Source: Ascarosepion bandense
Lineage: Eukaryota > Mollusca > Cephalopoda > Sepiida > Sepiidae
Direction of reading: 5' to 3'
Assembly: GCA_037127315.1 (NCBI GenBank)
Contig: JBBBDQ010000403.1
Coordinates: forward strand, 3,082,001-3,146,000
Length of the DNA stretch: 64,000 nucleotides
The position numbers and the translations under genes are program-made. Under the pieces are notes generated by a model. The model saw only the letters and a list, made by a program, of their open reading frames with translations, had not been told where the DNA came from and did no database searches. Positions 22,780 through 34,168 of the stretch are shown one piece after another (position 1 is the stretch's first letter; the number at the start of each line of letters is the position of its first letter).

Positions 22780-22990
22780 ATTCACTGTTTACCCATAGCT
22801 GGGACCCAAACAAATGCTACTACCCCGTGTCAGAATAGACCTTGGAAGAACAGCAATTAAGAGGTGGTGTTACACTCCTCAAAACCTCCAATCCCTTGCT
22901 GCAGGATGTAGTTTATCATCAGGACTATTGAGGTATCAGAGATGTAGTTCTACAGGCAGATGTCATGGACTTTTGAAAGTTTTAGGGTAA
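22780..22990. repeat. Dispersed repeat G
   Basis: TTTACCCATAGCTGGGACCC and ~180 bp after it match 56400-56580. Unclassified. Confidence 0.6.
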
Positions 22991-23017
22991 AAATGAAAGT
23001 TATATTTATACTTAGGA

Positions 23018-23313
23018 TGTGCGTTGTGGTTCAGAGGATATCAGCTCTGAACAAGAAATTGGGGAGCTGAGTTTGAATTCCAGTTGAATTCCTTGCATTC
23101 ACTTCCGTGCAAATACCCTTGGGAAAGGTATTAATTCATCTCTTCCCTCCAGTTATGGGTTAAATAACAGGACAGATTGGGTTCTATAGCCTTGGCTGGC
23201 AAACAATCTACCACAGAAAGTAATGGCAACCTATTGCAGGATAATCTTCTGCCCAAACAGTCATGTCTCTTTCAAGACTAGCGTGTATTACATATGGCAC
23301 TAAACTAACTCAC
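23018..23313 (+). mobile_element. tRNA-derived SINE, family A
   Basis: A plus-strand copy starting GGATGTGCGTTGTGGTTCAG, with a B-box-like stretch (GAGTTTGAATTCCAG), the conserved body and the ACTAACTCACTGA tail. Confidence 0.85.
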
Positions 23314-23324
23314 TGATATTTATA

Positions 23325-23575
23325 CTTAAAATCAGAAAGAGAGAGTTGAAACTTCTGGGCAACACAAGAAGCAGGGGCTTGGTGAATTTGACACTCACAG
23401 AACAGATTGAAGGCAGAAGGAATAGAAGAGAGGAAAAGTGACTAACCTCCCTAATAAATTTATGTGAATGGGTGGAAGAATGGAGACAGAGACGGATTGG
23501 AAAAATCAAATGTTGCTTAGAGTTACAAGTGACTGGAAGTTGTGGAGAGCCATAATAACTTGAAGAAATAAATGC
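23325..23575 (+). mobile_element. LINE-R 3' fragment, degraded
   Basis: A plus-strand remnant of the LINE-R C-terminus, including a Trp-Lys-Leu-Trp-Arg-Ala-type end, about 100 bp before the EGF 5 exon. Confidence 0.6.
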
Positions 23576-23680
23576 CATGTAGCAAATCTTCTGCCAATTA
23601 AACATAAAATCTATTTTGTCTTTACAACAAAATATCACGGATTCCTTATAAATTTAAAACGTTTTGTTTTGTTTCTGAAG

Positions 23681-23791
23681 CAAATCCATGTGGACTGAAG
23701 CCTTGCAAGAATGGCGCCATCTGTACCAATGTTGATAAAAGCTACATATGCACCTGTAAGAATTATTACACTGGAACAAACTGTGAAATAC
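23681..23791 (+). CDS. Exon: EGF-like domain 5
   Basis: The exon is 111 bp, phase 1-1, with acceptor CTGAAG (an AAG acceptor, weaker than CAG) and donor GTGAGT. It starts [14 protein letters not shown] and ends TGTNCEI. All six cysteines are kept, but the C5-C6 loop is KNYYTGTN rather than the x-x-x-F-M-G-K-T form of the other four. It is the most divergent EGF and the last before the vWA part of the protein. Confidence 0.88.
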
Positions 23792-24044
23792 GTGAGTAGA
23801 CATGTTTTCAGAACAAATCAGTTTGCCGTTAATTCATTAGTTCATTAATTGCATAGAATCTGAAAATATTAAGAGCATGAAATTGAGAATTTTAATTATT
23901 AAAAAGATATAAACATAAATTGTTGCAAATGAAAATTAATATATTTGATTTATAATTTGTTCTTGGCTAGTATCTAAAATAGAATATGTGTAAACCAGTT
24001 AGATGCTTAGATTTTATCTACTCATTAATATTTTGCAGATTTCT

Positions 24045-24410
24045 TGTTTTTTTTTTTAATCATATCACTCCAAGCAAGGCGATAACACCACTGATGCACA
24101 GGGGCTACGTAAGAGTAAAAAGATTAGAAAAGAGAAAGCCAGAAACCACATCCTAAACAGGGAACAAGGGATGAACCTCTTCACCTGTTCAATAGATGTG
24201 GGTGGAGTGTGAACCGGGCGATAGTTTAGTCTATCTACTCCAATTGAAAAAAAAAAGAAGAGAGTGAAAAGATTGGAAGAGAGAAAGCCGGAAACCACAT
24301 CCTAAACAGGGAACAAGTGATGAGCCTCTTCACCTGTTCAATAGATGTGGGTGGAGTGTGAACCGGGTGATAGTTTAGTCTATCTACTCTAATTAGTCTA
24401 TCTACTCCAA
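24045..24410 (-). mobile_element. LINE-C 3' tail with tandem UTR duplication
   Basis: Poly-T then the complement of the LINE-C tail. A segment of about 160 bp (AAAGCCAGAAACCACATCC through GTCTATCTACTC) is present twice in tandem. Confidence 0.7.
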
Positions 24411-24544
24411 ATCAAAATGGCACCAAATCAAAGAAATGTTACCATAAATATTCTACTTAAAAATGTTGCAGTCAGTTTTTGAAATCTTAACAGTTAATAA
24501 AATAAAAAAAATAATATTTGTTTATACTTCTGAGGGGAGGTAGT

Positions 24545-24885
24545 ATTTATACTATTTACATTGTTCAGACTAATGTCCTCATCTTTACTGCCATGTTTAT
24601 GACATTTTGACCATTGTATGTGCCAGCCTTCTTTAGGTGCTAAGAATTTTTAACTGAATCCTTTATTATGAGTATATCATTCTCATTCCATGTTAAAGGG
24701 AGATAACTCATGCCTACCAGTAGTAGCATCGCACATAGAATGAGAATGATATACCCCAGTGATCGTAACAAAGGGTTCGGTTTAAAATTCCTAGCACCTG
24801 AAGGCCAGAGCATACAACAGCTGAACTGTCATAAACATAGCAATAAAGATGAGTAAAATAGTCTGAAACAATGTAAATAGTGTTA
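24545..24885. repeat. Fold-back element, family E
   Basis: The left arm (TTTACATTGTTCAGACTAAT) and right arm (AGTCTGAAACAATGTAAA) are inverted copies. They share the GGTGCTAAGAATTTT / AAAATTCCTAGCACC core with 22362-22620. Confidence 0.75.
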
Positions 24886-25252
24886 AAAAATATCTATAAA
24901 CAATATCTATAAACAATGTAAATAGTGTTAAAAAAATATCTATAAACAATATCTATAAACAATGTAAATAGTGTTAAAAAATATCTATAAACAATATCTA
25001 TAAACAATGTAAATAGTGTTAAAAAATATCTATAAACAATATCTATAAACAATGTAAATAGTGTTAAAAATATCTATAAACAATATCTATAAACAATGTA
25101 AATAGTGTTAAAAAATATCTATAAACAATGTAAATAGTGTTAAAAATATCTATAAACAATATCTATAAACAATGTAAATAGTGTTAAAAAATATCTATAA
25201 ACAAGATCTATAAACAATGTAAATAGTGTTAAAAAAATATCTATAAACAAAC
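24870..25252. repeat. 46-bp minisatellite
   Basis: About nine tandem units contain AACAATGTAAATAGTG followed by TTAAAAAATATCTATAAAC, some with one and some with two copies of ATATCTATAAACA. It appears to have grown out of the right arm of the adjacent fold-back element, whose end has the same sequence. Confidence 0.9.
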
Positions 25253-26100
25253 CAATGAAATTATATAAAAGAAATATGTTAAATAAAATGTCAATATGGA
25301 AAATTAGATTAAAAAAAGAAAAAAAAATATTGAATTTGTTTTCTACCCAAGAGCCATTCAAGTTTGAGGGTTACTAAATGAGGTTGTTATACAAGCATAA
25401 AAAAATACAGTACGGTTTACATATGATTTCACCTTAAGAAAGGCAATAATACCCTATAACAAATAGATTTTCTGGGATAACGAAAAGATTTAGTGAAATG
25501 AAAGAACAATAAAAGACGAGGAATTAAGACAACAGAAGATTGTGACTTATGTTAAATTTAGATTTTCAGAAAGGTGGCAGGAAAGCAAGAAAATAGAAGT
25601 CAATTACACAGGTGAGAAAAAATAGTAAAGTGTAACTTCTGGTTACACTTTACTATTTCAACAATAAAATGAGATCTTGGCTTAAATTTATGCTATTGAG
25701 GTACTAAAAAAGAGAGTTCATTAGAACAACTGCTATGAAATTATTTATAAATAAAAACAGAGAGAAGCAAATTTCAAATTTCAAATTTGAGATGCCAGGT
25801 TAGGACTGATAACATTACAGACACTTCTTTGGATGTAGAAGAGATAATGCTTTTGAACAATACTGAAGCTAAAAACTTAAAGCCTTAAATCCCAGGTATT
25901 TATTGTCTCTTCAGCAGCAGGTTTAAGACTCCAAAATCTAGCATCAGGTATTTATATCTATGCTTGGTCTACTGAGCTCTTCAGTTGTAATCAATTTCTC
26001 TATCAAATTAATCCTATTTTATTTAATTTTCTCAATGATAAGAAAAAATGTATTTTCTGACAATTTCTCCCTATATTTACTTAAAATTTTCTTTTTTCTT
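25253..26100. other. AT-rich intron with a degraded LINE-C trace
   Basis: 25480-25660 loosely matches the LINE-C 3' coding region on the minus strand, and a short inverted repeat (AGTGTAACTTCTGGTTACACT) lies at 25630-25655. Nothing else was recognised. Confidence 0.4.
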
Positions 26101-26106
26101 TTACAG

Positions 26107-26130
26107 CACCGCCAGTATATGTCATGACAG
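26107..26130 (+). CDS. Microexon: proline-rich linker between EGF 5 and vWA 1
   Basis: This 24-bp exon has acceptor TTTTACAG and donor GTTAGT. In the frame required by EGF 5 it encodes PPPVYVMT, with a Gly codon completed by the next exon. It is phase 1-1, so it joins EGF 5 to vWA 1 in frame. Support comes from the splice sites on both sides and from perfect frame compatibility. Its short length leaves some doubt, and transcript data would settle it. Confidence 0.7.
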
Positions 26131-26499
26131 GTTAGTAATCTTTTTACTCCACCCGCAAAATTAATAAACCAAATTAAGATACAATACTATCTTATTCAAA
26201 TCTATCATCTAGTAATTCTATATCTGTCCTATAAAAGGTGATACATCTTATGAATGAAATGTGTATGAAAATGGAACAACTATTCTGGGACGGCATAGTA
26301 TTATTTGAATAATAATAACAAACTCCCCCATTCCATAGCAACTAGTACATAATATACGGTAATTTTCTGATGAATCATAATTATTAACTTAATGATTCAT
26401 TAAGCTTATGGTGAGTTCTATGACAATAAAATATTTGAAGATATGTTGCAACGCTAAATATTTGAGCTTAAAAACTTTACCAAAATATTGAAATAAAAT

Positions 26500-27120
26500 A
26501 GAAACACCCATTAAACATTTCTTTGCTTCTTTCATTTGCACACTGAAACCAAGTAGTGTCCTTGCACTCTTTCCACACAATCAAAATAGAATAGTCTGGC
26601 AAGAGATGTTAATCATTTCTATCTTCCCTTTTTTCTTTCTTACTTTCTTTCATTCATAGTCTCACTGAAACCAAGTAGTGTCTTTTTCCTCTTCTTCCAC
26701 ACAATCAAAATGGAATAGTCCATTATTTATAAGGTATTGGCAGGTGACATTAATCACTTTTATCTTCCCTTCTGTCTTTCATATTTTCTTTCTTTCGTTA
26801 AGTTTTTCGATGATAACAAGTAGTGTCTTTTCTGATCTTTTCAGTATATCCCATTATTTACGAGTTATTGGCAAGAGACATTAAACACTTCTGTTATCCC
26901 TTCTTTCTTTTATTTATCAAGTAGTGTCTTTTCCCCCTCTTTCTACACAATGGAAATGGAAAAGTCAGTTATTTATGGTGTATTGAATCTAGACATTAAA
27001 CACTTCTGTCTTTCTTATTTTCTTTTATTCATTCATGAAGTAGTGACTTTGCTCTCTTCTTTCCATGCTATCAAAATGGAATTGTCAATTATTTATGAGG
27101 TACTGGCAGGGCGTAAAGGT
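26500..27120. repeat. ~120-bp tandem repeat, about five units
   Basis: Each unit contains AAGTAGTGTC, a T/C-rich stretch, CACACAATCAAAATGGAATAG and a TTTCTTTC tract. An inverted relative lies at 37430-37770. Open frames inside are by-products of the repeat. Confidence 0.8.
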
Positions 27121-27444
27121 CGTGCTAACTAACAAAGAATAGGGCAAGCACAATTATAATAATATAACAGTTGACTACATTTGTGCCCGTTATAGTTGAT
27201 ACATTTAATTTTTGAAATATATATGTAAATGTAACAATTATTATGGGACAGATTTACTATTATTGAAACAATAATAATATTCTACCTTTGTCCATTAATA
27301 GTTAATACATTTAGCTTATGAAATGTCTATGCAAATGTAGCAACTATGATGGAACAGAGATAAAATTATATAAATAATAACTTGTTATTGTTTCAATTAT
27401 AGTATGAAATATGTATGCAAACGTAACAACAATTCTGAGACAAA

Positions 27445-27768
27445 GGTCAGTCAGTCAGTTAAGTGTCATACGTGAAACACGCTTGTGCGATCATGTCTCG
27501 AAAGAGACATGACTGACTGGGCAGAAGATTATCCCACAGTAGATTGCCATTGCTTTTTGTGGTAGACTGGTTGCCAGCCAAAGCTATAGAACCCAATCTG
27601 TAGTGTTATTTAACCCATAACTGGAAGAAAGAGACGGATTAATACCTTTCTCAAGGGTATTTGTGTGTAAGTGAATGCAATGAATTCAACTGGAATTTGA
27701 ACTCGGCTCCCCGAGTTCTTGTTCCGAGCTGATATCCACTGCACCACAATGCACATCCAGAGGTAGTA
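27445..27768 (-). mobile_element. tRNA-derived SINE, family A
   Basis: A full-length minus-strand copy with a CAGTCAGTCAGT tail at the left and the head ending CCACAATGCACATCC at the right. Confidence 0.85.
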
Positions 27769-27929
27769 TTGTATAAATGGTAATATATAGCTATTTCCTT
27801 ATAAGAAAACATTCAGTATCTAATGACTGAGAACCTTGAACTATTGTCAGTTGAAATTTATAAAATCTTTCTCTTAAAACAAGAAAATATGTTTCTTAGG
27901 TTCAGAAGCTGTTATTGATTTATCGATCA

Positions 27930-28460
27930 CTATTGATGGAGGTTTCCTTCCTAACCTTTTGTTTGAAGGAGTGTGGAATGTCAACATCTTTATTGCTTAT
28001 ATTAAAGTATGCGTTACTGAAGCAACAAGAAATCAACTGAACTTTAAATAACAATGCTTGAAAAATAAAAACAGAATGACACAGGCATTTTAAATGGTTA
28101 TGGTATGGAAGTACTGCTGTCATATATAGTCAGGCGCACCTGCTGTTCATCTTAGTGTTCTTGACAGGCTCCAAAGGAGAATCAGTAATGTGATAGGTAC
28201 CGACTTGGTGGATAGACTCCAGCCACTTCCCCACCAACGGGATATGGCTTCCCTCTGTCTGTTCTATCAATACTTTCATGGCTTCTGCTCCAACGAACTT
28301 AAGTCACTGTTGCCCCTCTTATCGCTCTAGCCAGCATTGGTTTCGATTTCCTTTCTAACCTTTTGTTTGAAGTGTTGTGGAAGTCAACATCTGGATTATT
28401 TTCTGTTCAAGCTATGTGTGCTATTCATTTTAGTCGTCAGTGCTGTTGATAGTCCTAATA
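27930..28460. repeat. Repeat F copies flanking a LINE-C fragment
   Basis: Repeat F at 27930-28130 and 28335-28460 flanks a plus-strand LINE-C segment (28130-28332). That segment encodes a remnant like DMASLCLFYQYFHGFCSNELK. The LINE may have been inserted into one ancestral F copy. Confidence 0.6.
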
Positions 28461-28631
28461 ATAATATGCTATGTCTGTTCCATAAAATAATATTTATATT
28501 TTCCATATTAAATGCTGAAACACCTAATGACGTTTTTCTATTAAATAACTTTTTTTTGATGAACTTGTTTTAATTTTAAGGACCAAAATTTTTTTTCATT
28601 TTTTTTGAGTAATTTTTTTATTTTTTTGCAG

Positions 28632-29195
28632 GGTATCTGACTGCAAAGATTGACATTGTCTTTATAATTGACTCGGCTACATATCTTGGAAAGGAAAACT
28701 TCAGGATGGTGAAAGAATTTATTAAGTCTGTTGTTAAATACTTCCGTATTGCGCCTTCGTTTGTGCGTATTGGAGCAATAACTTACAGTACAATGGTAAA
28801 TGATAACATTAATCTGGATACATATTCAGACCTCAGGAAAGTGCTACATGCCATTGATATGATTCCTGAAATGACAGGTGCAGAATATACAGGCCGTGCA
28901 TTATATTATGCTAGGCATTATTTGTTCACTGAGAAATTTGGATACAGAAAAGATGTTACTAATCTCGTAGTTTTCGTTACTGATGGAAAACCCAAGGATG
29001 CTTATTGGTCATCTGTACAGGACAAACTGCTACAAGAAAAAGATGTGAAAGTATTTGTTGTGGCTGTTGGTAATATAAATATGAAGGGTGAAGAAAGCCT
29101 TGCAAGTATACCTTATAAATGGTTCATTCTGAGAGTGCCAAACTACAAGGTTCTTGAACGATACGATTGGACTTTGGCCTCAAGGATATATTGGG
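28632..29195 (+). CDS. Exon: von Willebrand factor A domain 1
   Basis: The 564-bp exon has acceptor TTTTTTGCAG, donor GTAAGT and phase 1-1. Its 188 residues form a complete vWA (Rossmann-type) domain: strand 1 KIDIVFIIDSATYLG, helix region with VVKYFRIAP, VRIGAITYST, helix with GRALYYARHY, strand LVVFVTDGKP, VKVFVVAVG, and a terminal RIYWG. vWA domains normally mediate protein-protein or matrix binding, often through a metal site (DxSxS, Thr, Asp). Here the first motif reads D-S-A-T-Y, so both serines are replaced, and the loop that normally supplies Thr reads GAEYTG. The later Asp (VTDG) is kept. Metal-dependent binding therefore looks impaired. The exon aligns without a gap to the second vWA exon; about 105 of 188 positions were identical by hand count. 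Confidence 0.92.
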
Positions 29196-29336
29196 GTAAG
29201 TAGCTGAGTTATACTCGGTAATGAAAAAAATTGTAGCATTTTGAAAATTAATTTCAAATACATTATTTTGGTATTTTCTTTAAATGAATTGTTGGCTATG
29301 GTGGCTAGAATTTTTAAATTTAAGTGCAGTACTAGA

Positions 29337-30395
29337 CTGGTGTTGTGGTACAGTGGATATCAACTCAAAATGGGAAATCAGAGGGCCGAGTTAGAATTCC
29401 GGCTGTAATGTGCAAACTAGCAGTATAGCCCGGCGTTACTCGGGTATAATGAAAGCTTTAAAACTAATCCATGGTCCTGGAGCTCAGACTCTTTGGACGT
29501 TGGCATAAAAGACTAAAAAGCAATAGTTGTTTCCAATTAAAGCGAAACTGTAGACTGAAAGAAAAATGAATGGATTTAAGTCAAATTTTGATTTCCTGGT
29601 ATCGATATCAAATAAGTTTTTTTTTGTTGCAAATTGAATTTTGAAGGCTAAATAAGTCCTCTGAGTAAATGGTGTCATGGCTGAGACTAAGAACTACAAT
29701 TATACCTACTTAGAACCAAACCCAAAGCAAAAACTAAAATAAAAGGGCTGAAAAAAATACATACATACAGGCAGATAAACAGACACACACACAAACATCT
29801 TGCCTTTTATATATATATATATATATATTATCGATTTTCTGCACTATTGTAAGAACTGCAACCTTGAAACTTCTGAATATCATTTCTTATGTCTTTGTCT
29901 ATGAGTGTATCAAATTTGATTAAAATCGGACTACTCCTTCTATAACCTGATTTTTTCGATTATTGATTTTCAATCTTTATTGGGGGTACCTCAACACAAA
30001 CCCTAGCTAAGACCACTCGCAGATGCTTATAGTACAACTGTGTAAATTTTCAAGAAAATCAGTTCAGCCATTTCGGAGTCTATAGGTAACGGACACATAC
30101 ACACATACACACAGACAAAGTTCCATTTATAAATAAGTTTAGATAGATTTAAATAGATTTAGATTAGATAGATACCCTTGGGAAAGGTATGAATCCATCA
30201 CTTCTTCCTCCAGCTATAGGCTAAATAGCAGAACAGATTGTATTCTATAGACTTGGCTGGCAACCAGTCTACTGCAGAAAGTAATGGCAACCTACTGCGG
30301 GATAATCTTCTGCCTATGCAGTCATATCTCTTTCAAGTCATCCTGGCCCAAGCGTGTATTACGTATGGCACTTGACTGACTGATTGACTAGACTG
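29337..30395 (+). mobile_element. tRNA-derived SINE, family A, split by a Helitron
   Basis: The tRNA-like head (29337-29416, GGTGTTGTGGTACAGTGG) and the body (30172-30395, CCCTTGGGAAAGG onward) belong to one SINE. They are separated by the Helitron-like element at 29417-30143 and a short AGAT-rich stretch. Confidence 0.8.
29417..30143 (-). mobile_element. Helitron-like element inserted into a SINE
   Basis: It begins CTAGCAGTATAGCCCGG and ends AAATAAGTTTAGA on the plus strand, with host A on the left and T on the right. On the minus strand this is TC..CTAG with a CCCGAGTAACGCCGGG hairpin before the end. The interrupted SINE provides the empty site and so defines both borders. The interior joins the long-form and short-form sequences. 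Confidence 0.85.
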
Positions 30396-30660
30396 GCACC
30401 AAGATCTCATCAATCTAGATGTAAATTCTATGCTAATAGTTTATTTTCCTTCACTTCCTGCTTGTGGAACTCTATTCTAGCTCCATGCTTTCCAGCCAAG
30501 TTTAATCTGCAAAAATTTCAATGCAGTGTCAATTGCTATCTACTGCCCTCTTGATTACTCTTTTTTCTTCCTGTTCATTATTAATGTTTCTGTTCCTAAT
30601 TCTTTTATACTCAGTAATTCCTTGCGTCTTAGTGGCTTTAATCTCTTAAATGGGATAAAA
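30393..30660 (+). mobile_element. LINE-C 3' end, degraded
   Basis: A plus-strand match to the C-terminal coding and UTR region of LINE-C, diverged, with an A-rich end. Confidence 0.6.
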
Positions 30661-30829
30661 CTGATTAAAAGGAAAAAGATATGTGTATGTATGTCTTTCT
30701 AGAAGATGAAACGTTTTTTATAAGTTTGCAGAAAATTGAGGTTCTTCCGATTCATATAATTTTGTAGGAGCCCAAATAATTGTTAGTCTTTTCATGCCAC
30801 ATCAAGTGAGTATGGTGAGTGTCATATAA

Positions 30830-31140
30830 CATGGATGTGCATTTTTGTGCGATGGATATTGGCTCAGAATGAGGAATCAGAATGCCAAGTTTGGATTCTG
30901 GTTGTATTTGTTGCATTCACATACATGCAAATACCCTTGGGGAAGGTATGAATCCACTTCACCCTCCAGCTATGGGTTAAATAGTAGGCCAGACTGGGTT
31001 CTATAGCCATGGTTAGCAATCAGTCTACTGCTGAAAGTTATGGCAACCTACTTAGAAAAATCCTGTCCATTCAGTCATATCTCTTCTGAGACATGATCAC
31101 CCAAGCATGTGTCATGTATAGCACTTAACTGACTAACTGA
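30830..31140 (+). mobile_element. tRNA-derived SINE, family A, diverged
   Basis: It starts GGATGTGCATTTTTGTGCGATGG and has the body CCTCCAGCTATGGGTTAAAT and a CTTAACTGACTAACTGA tail. Confidence 0.75.
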
Positions 31141-31261
31141 GTATGACATCCCAATCCAGTTGTACAGTTTTTGGTGGGTCTACAAAACGAGATAAATCCT
31201 GGTGTTATTTTGATGAAAGAGGACATCCTTCCAGTTGACCAATTCTCAAAGTTTTTCACTG

Positions 31262-31450
31262 ATTTCTGCTTTTAATTGGTCCATTTGTGAATAGTCTTCT
31301 CTTTCTTCTATATACTCTGCCTCTTCAGGAAAATGGAGGTCGTGGCTCCCCACAATTCCCTGTCTCTTGTACCTCATAATAACTTTAGTATTTTTTCATT
31401 TCCCCCAAATCCTGTTCTGCCATCCATTCAACCAAGCTTGCCAGAGAGGC
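31262..31450 (-). mobile_element. LINE-R 3' fragment
   Basis: A minus-strand match to the LINE-R end (complement of CGTGGCTCCCCACAATTCC), degraded. Confidence 0.55.
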
Positions 31451-31737
31451 TTGTAGAGAAGTTATAAGTCTGATTAAATAATTATAAACTCCCTAATATT
31501 TATATATACAAAAATACTCATAAAAATGATGAACAGGTAAACATGGAAACAACAAAACAAGTATTGTTTATTATTTAGTTGTTACATAATGCTGGAGAAA
31601 TGAACAGTTTTATTGAAATATGAATGTGGAGTCAAATGTAGTTCAAGTCTGGATCTGATTCTGATAGAAGGATAAGATAAAGAATAAGCAAAGGGTGTAT
31701 AGTCTTTCTCATATATTTTTTTTATGGATGAGTGTCC

Positions 31738-32275
31738 AGTGAGATCCGAAGGTGAATTGGTATGGTGAAAGAAGCATTCCAGAAGTTGAGTAAAGTATTA
31801 AGAAACAGAACAATTTCACTAGAAACAAAGAGGAGAGTACTGGATTGCTATGTGATGTCAGTTCTTCAATATGGCAGTGAATGTTGGACAATATCATTGA
31901 AGATGTAGGAAAAACTTGAAGCAGCTGAAATGTGTTTCTACAGAAGGATGCTGCGAATATCATGGACTGAACATATGAGCAATGATGAGGTTTTGGAAAG
32001 GAAGGAAATGAAAAGGAAATTAATACTGAGCATCAGTAAGATATATCTAAAGTTCCTGGGACATGCAATAAGGAAAGAGGGCTTGGAGAACCTATTACTA
32101 ACAGGCCAAATAGAGGGGAAAAGAGACAGGGGAAAGCAGTGGATAACATATTTGGCAGAATGAGGGTTGCCTGGTGCAACAGGAGAAAGCGTGCTAAGAG
32201 CCACCAGGGACAGGGAGATGTGGAAAGCCATGATTGCCTACGTCCTGAAAGGACATGGCACATAAAAGAAAAAGA
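31738..32275 (+). mobile_element. LINE-R 3' copy
   Basis: Plus-strand frames encode KEAFQKLSKVLRNRTISLET, SVLQYGSECWTI, RMLRISWTEHMSNDEVLE, KFLGHAIRKEGLENLLLTG and the C-terminus before an AAGAAAAAGAAGAAG tail. A few stops and frameshifts mean the copy is not functional. Confidence 0.85.
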
Positions 32276-32564
32276 AGAAGTCCAGCTAATTTAGTTGTAA
32301 AAATAAAAGAGGTGTCTGGGGTTTCTTACCTCAAATTTTTCTTTAGTGCTAAAAGATAAATGATACTATTATGACCTGAAAAGAAAAGGGAGATAAAATT
32401 TTCATTGACTCATGTGTTAATGACATGTCTGTATGAACTGCTTGTCTGTTAGTGAAAATTTCATATATTTATAAGTGTAGAGGAGATTTCCATTGGTTTA
32501 GAATGAATTAATGATAATTATAACGGTTATGATTTTTATTTTATTTCTAAGTCTGACAAAGTGA

Positions 32565-32745
32565 ATCTCGCTGGTGAGCTTAAAAAAAGACCTCCAATCT
32601 GGGGTAAGAAATGGCTGGTTAATTTTAATGCTTCCAAAATGAAGCTGCTATCTTTTAGCCACCATAGACAATTGCTCTTATCCCCCCATTAGCATGGATC
32701 AATTAACAGTTTGTAGCCATTATCCATTACACTACTGTTACAGAT
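32565..32745 (+). mobile_element. LINE-C internal fragment
   Basis: It encodes a remnant like WLVNFNASKMKLLSFSHHRQ of the region after the RT core. A similar fragment with the same right border (CATTACAC) lies at 34845-35035. Confidence 0.7.
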
Positions 32746-32754
32746 ATATAGATA

Positions 32755-32758
<4 letters not shown>

Positions 32759-32807
<49 letters not shown>

Positions 32808-32820
32808 GCACACACACACA
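32759..32820. repeat. (CA)n microsatellite
   Basis: A CA run of about 60 bp with a few G substitutions. Confidence 0.95.
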
Positions 32821-33108
32821 CCCATGCATATGAGAGTAGACTTTGCGTAGTAACAAGAGGTCGATCACGTGAATGACCAGTGCCAGTGCTGGAATAGCAG
32901 TTCAAGGATAGACAACCCAGATAAAAGCCAGACAGGAAATAAACCAGATTTCGAAAGTCAGTTGGAAGCAGCAGGAGTTAAAATTTGCGCCAAAATGAAA
33001 TCACATGAGAAGAAAAATTTAAAGTAGAAATTTAGTCAGTTGCTTGTTGGGTCTCGATAAAGCAAGTCATGTTTGCTGAACTATGATTAGTGATGAAGGA
33101 AGGGAAAA

Positions 33109-33733
33109 GCATACTGGATATAAAGTGGGGGATCAATTCTTTATTACAATCAATATATAAACTGACCCCTCACTTTGTGGTCACAGCAGTTTCTATACAT
33201 TTATATTCCTGCCATCCAAAAGCACAAGGAAGCATTCCAGAAGTTGAGTAAAGTATTAAGAAACCGGACAATTTCGCTAGAAACAAAGACGAGAGTCTTG
33301 GATTGCTATGTGATGTCAGTTCTTCAATATGGCAGTGAATGTTGAACAATATCATCAAAGATGAAAGGAGAAATTGAAGAAACTGAATTGTGGTTCTACA
33401 GAAGCATACTGGATATAAAGTGGGGGATCAATTCTTTATTACAATCAATATAGAAACTGACCCCTCACTCTGTGGTCACAGCAGTTTCTATACATTTATA
33501 TTCCTGCCATCCAAAAGCACAAGGAAGCATTCCAGAAGTTGAGTAAAGTATTAAGAAACCGGACAATTTCGCTAGAAACAAAGAAGAGAGTACTAGATTG
33601 CTATGTGTTGTCAGTTCTTCAATATGGCAGCGAATGTTGGACAATATCATCAAAGATGAAAGGAGAAATTGAAGAAACTGAATTGTGGTTCTACAGAAGC
33701 ATACTGGATATAAAGTGGGGGATCAATTCTTTA
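33109..33733 (+). repeat. 295-bp tandem duplication containing LINE-R
   Basis: Units at 33109-33403 and 33404-33698, plus a partial third, are nearly identical. Each contains GCATACTGGATATAAAGTGG, an unrelated 110-bp segment and a LINE-R piece (AFQKLSKVLRNRTISLETK onward). Confidence 0.9.
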
Positions 33734-34133
33734 TATAACGTGAATCAACCCATTTCATCCTAAGTAACTCTGGATAAGAAAAGGACCAAAGGTGTAAATT
33801 CTTATTCGATAAAACAAAGAAGAAAACGGAATTATGCCGTGTATTGAGAAAGAAAGAAATATAACAATGAAGACAAAACAAAGTTATATTAATATTTGTA
33901 TGTTGACACATAATCATTGAAAGAAAAATATAGCTACAAAGTTGCTGTAATTAGTACACTGATTTCAGTTTGTTTGAAGTGGAAAAGAAAGCAAAGTCAA
34001 ATAACTTATCAAGAGGAGAAGAGAAAGGAAAGAAAGACAACGATGCAGGGAAGTCACCAGATAAAAGTAGCTGTGTTCTGAAAAGAAGCTGTGTTGAAGA
34101 TAGTGAAAACAGAACTACTTAAATTTCAAGTGT

Positions 34134-34168
<35 letters not shown>

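Noticed and set aside
24870..25252. CRISPR-like regular array
   Set aside because: Units are contiguous without distinct spacers, in an animal intron. It is a minisatellite.
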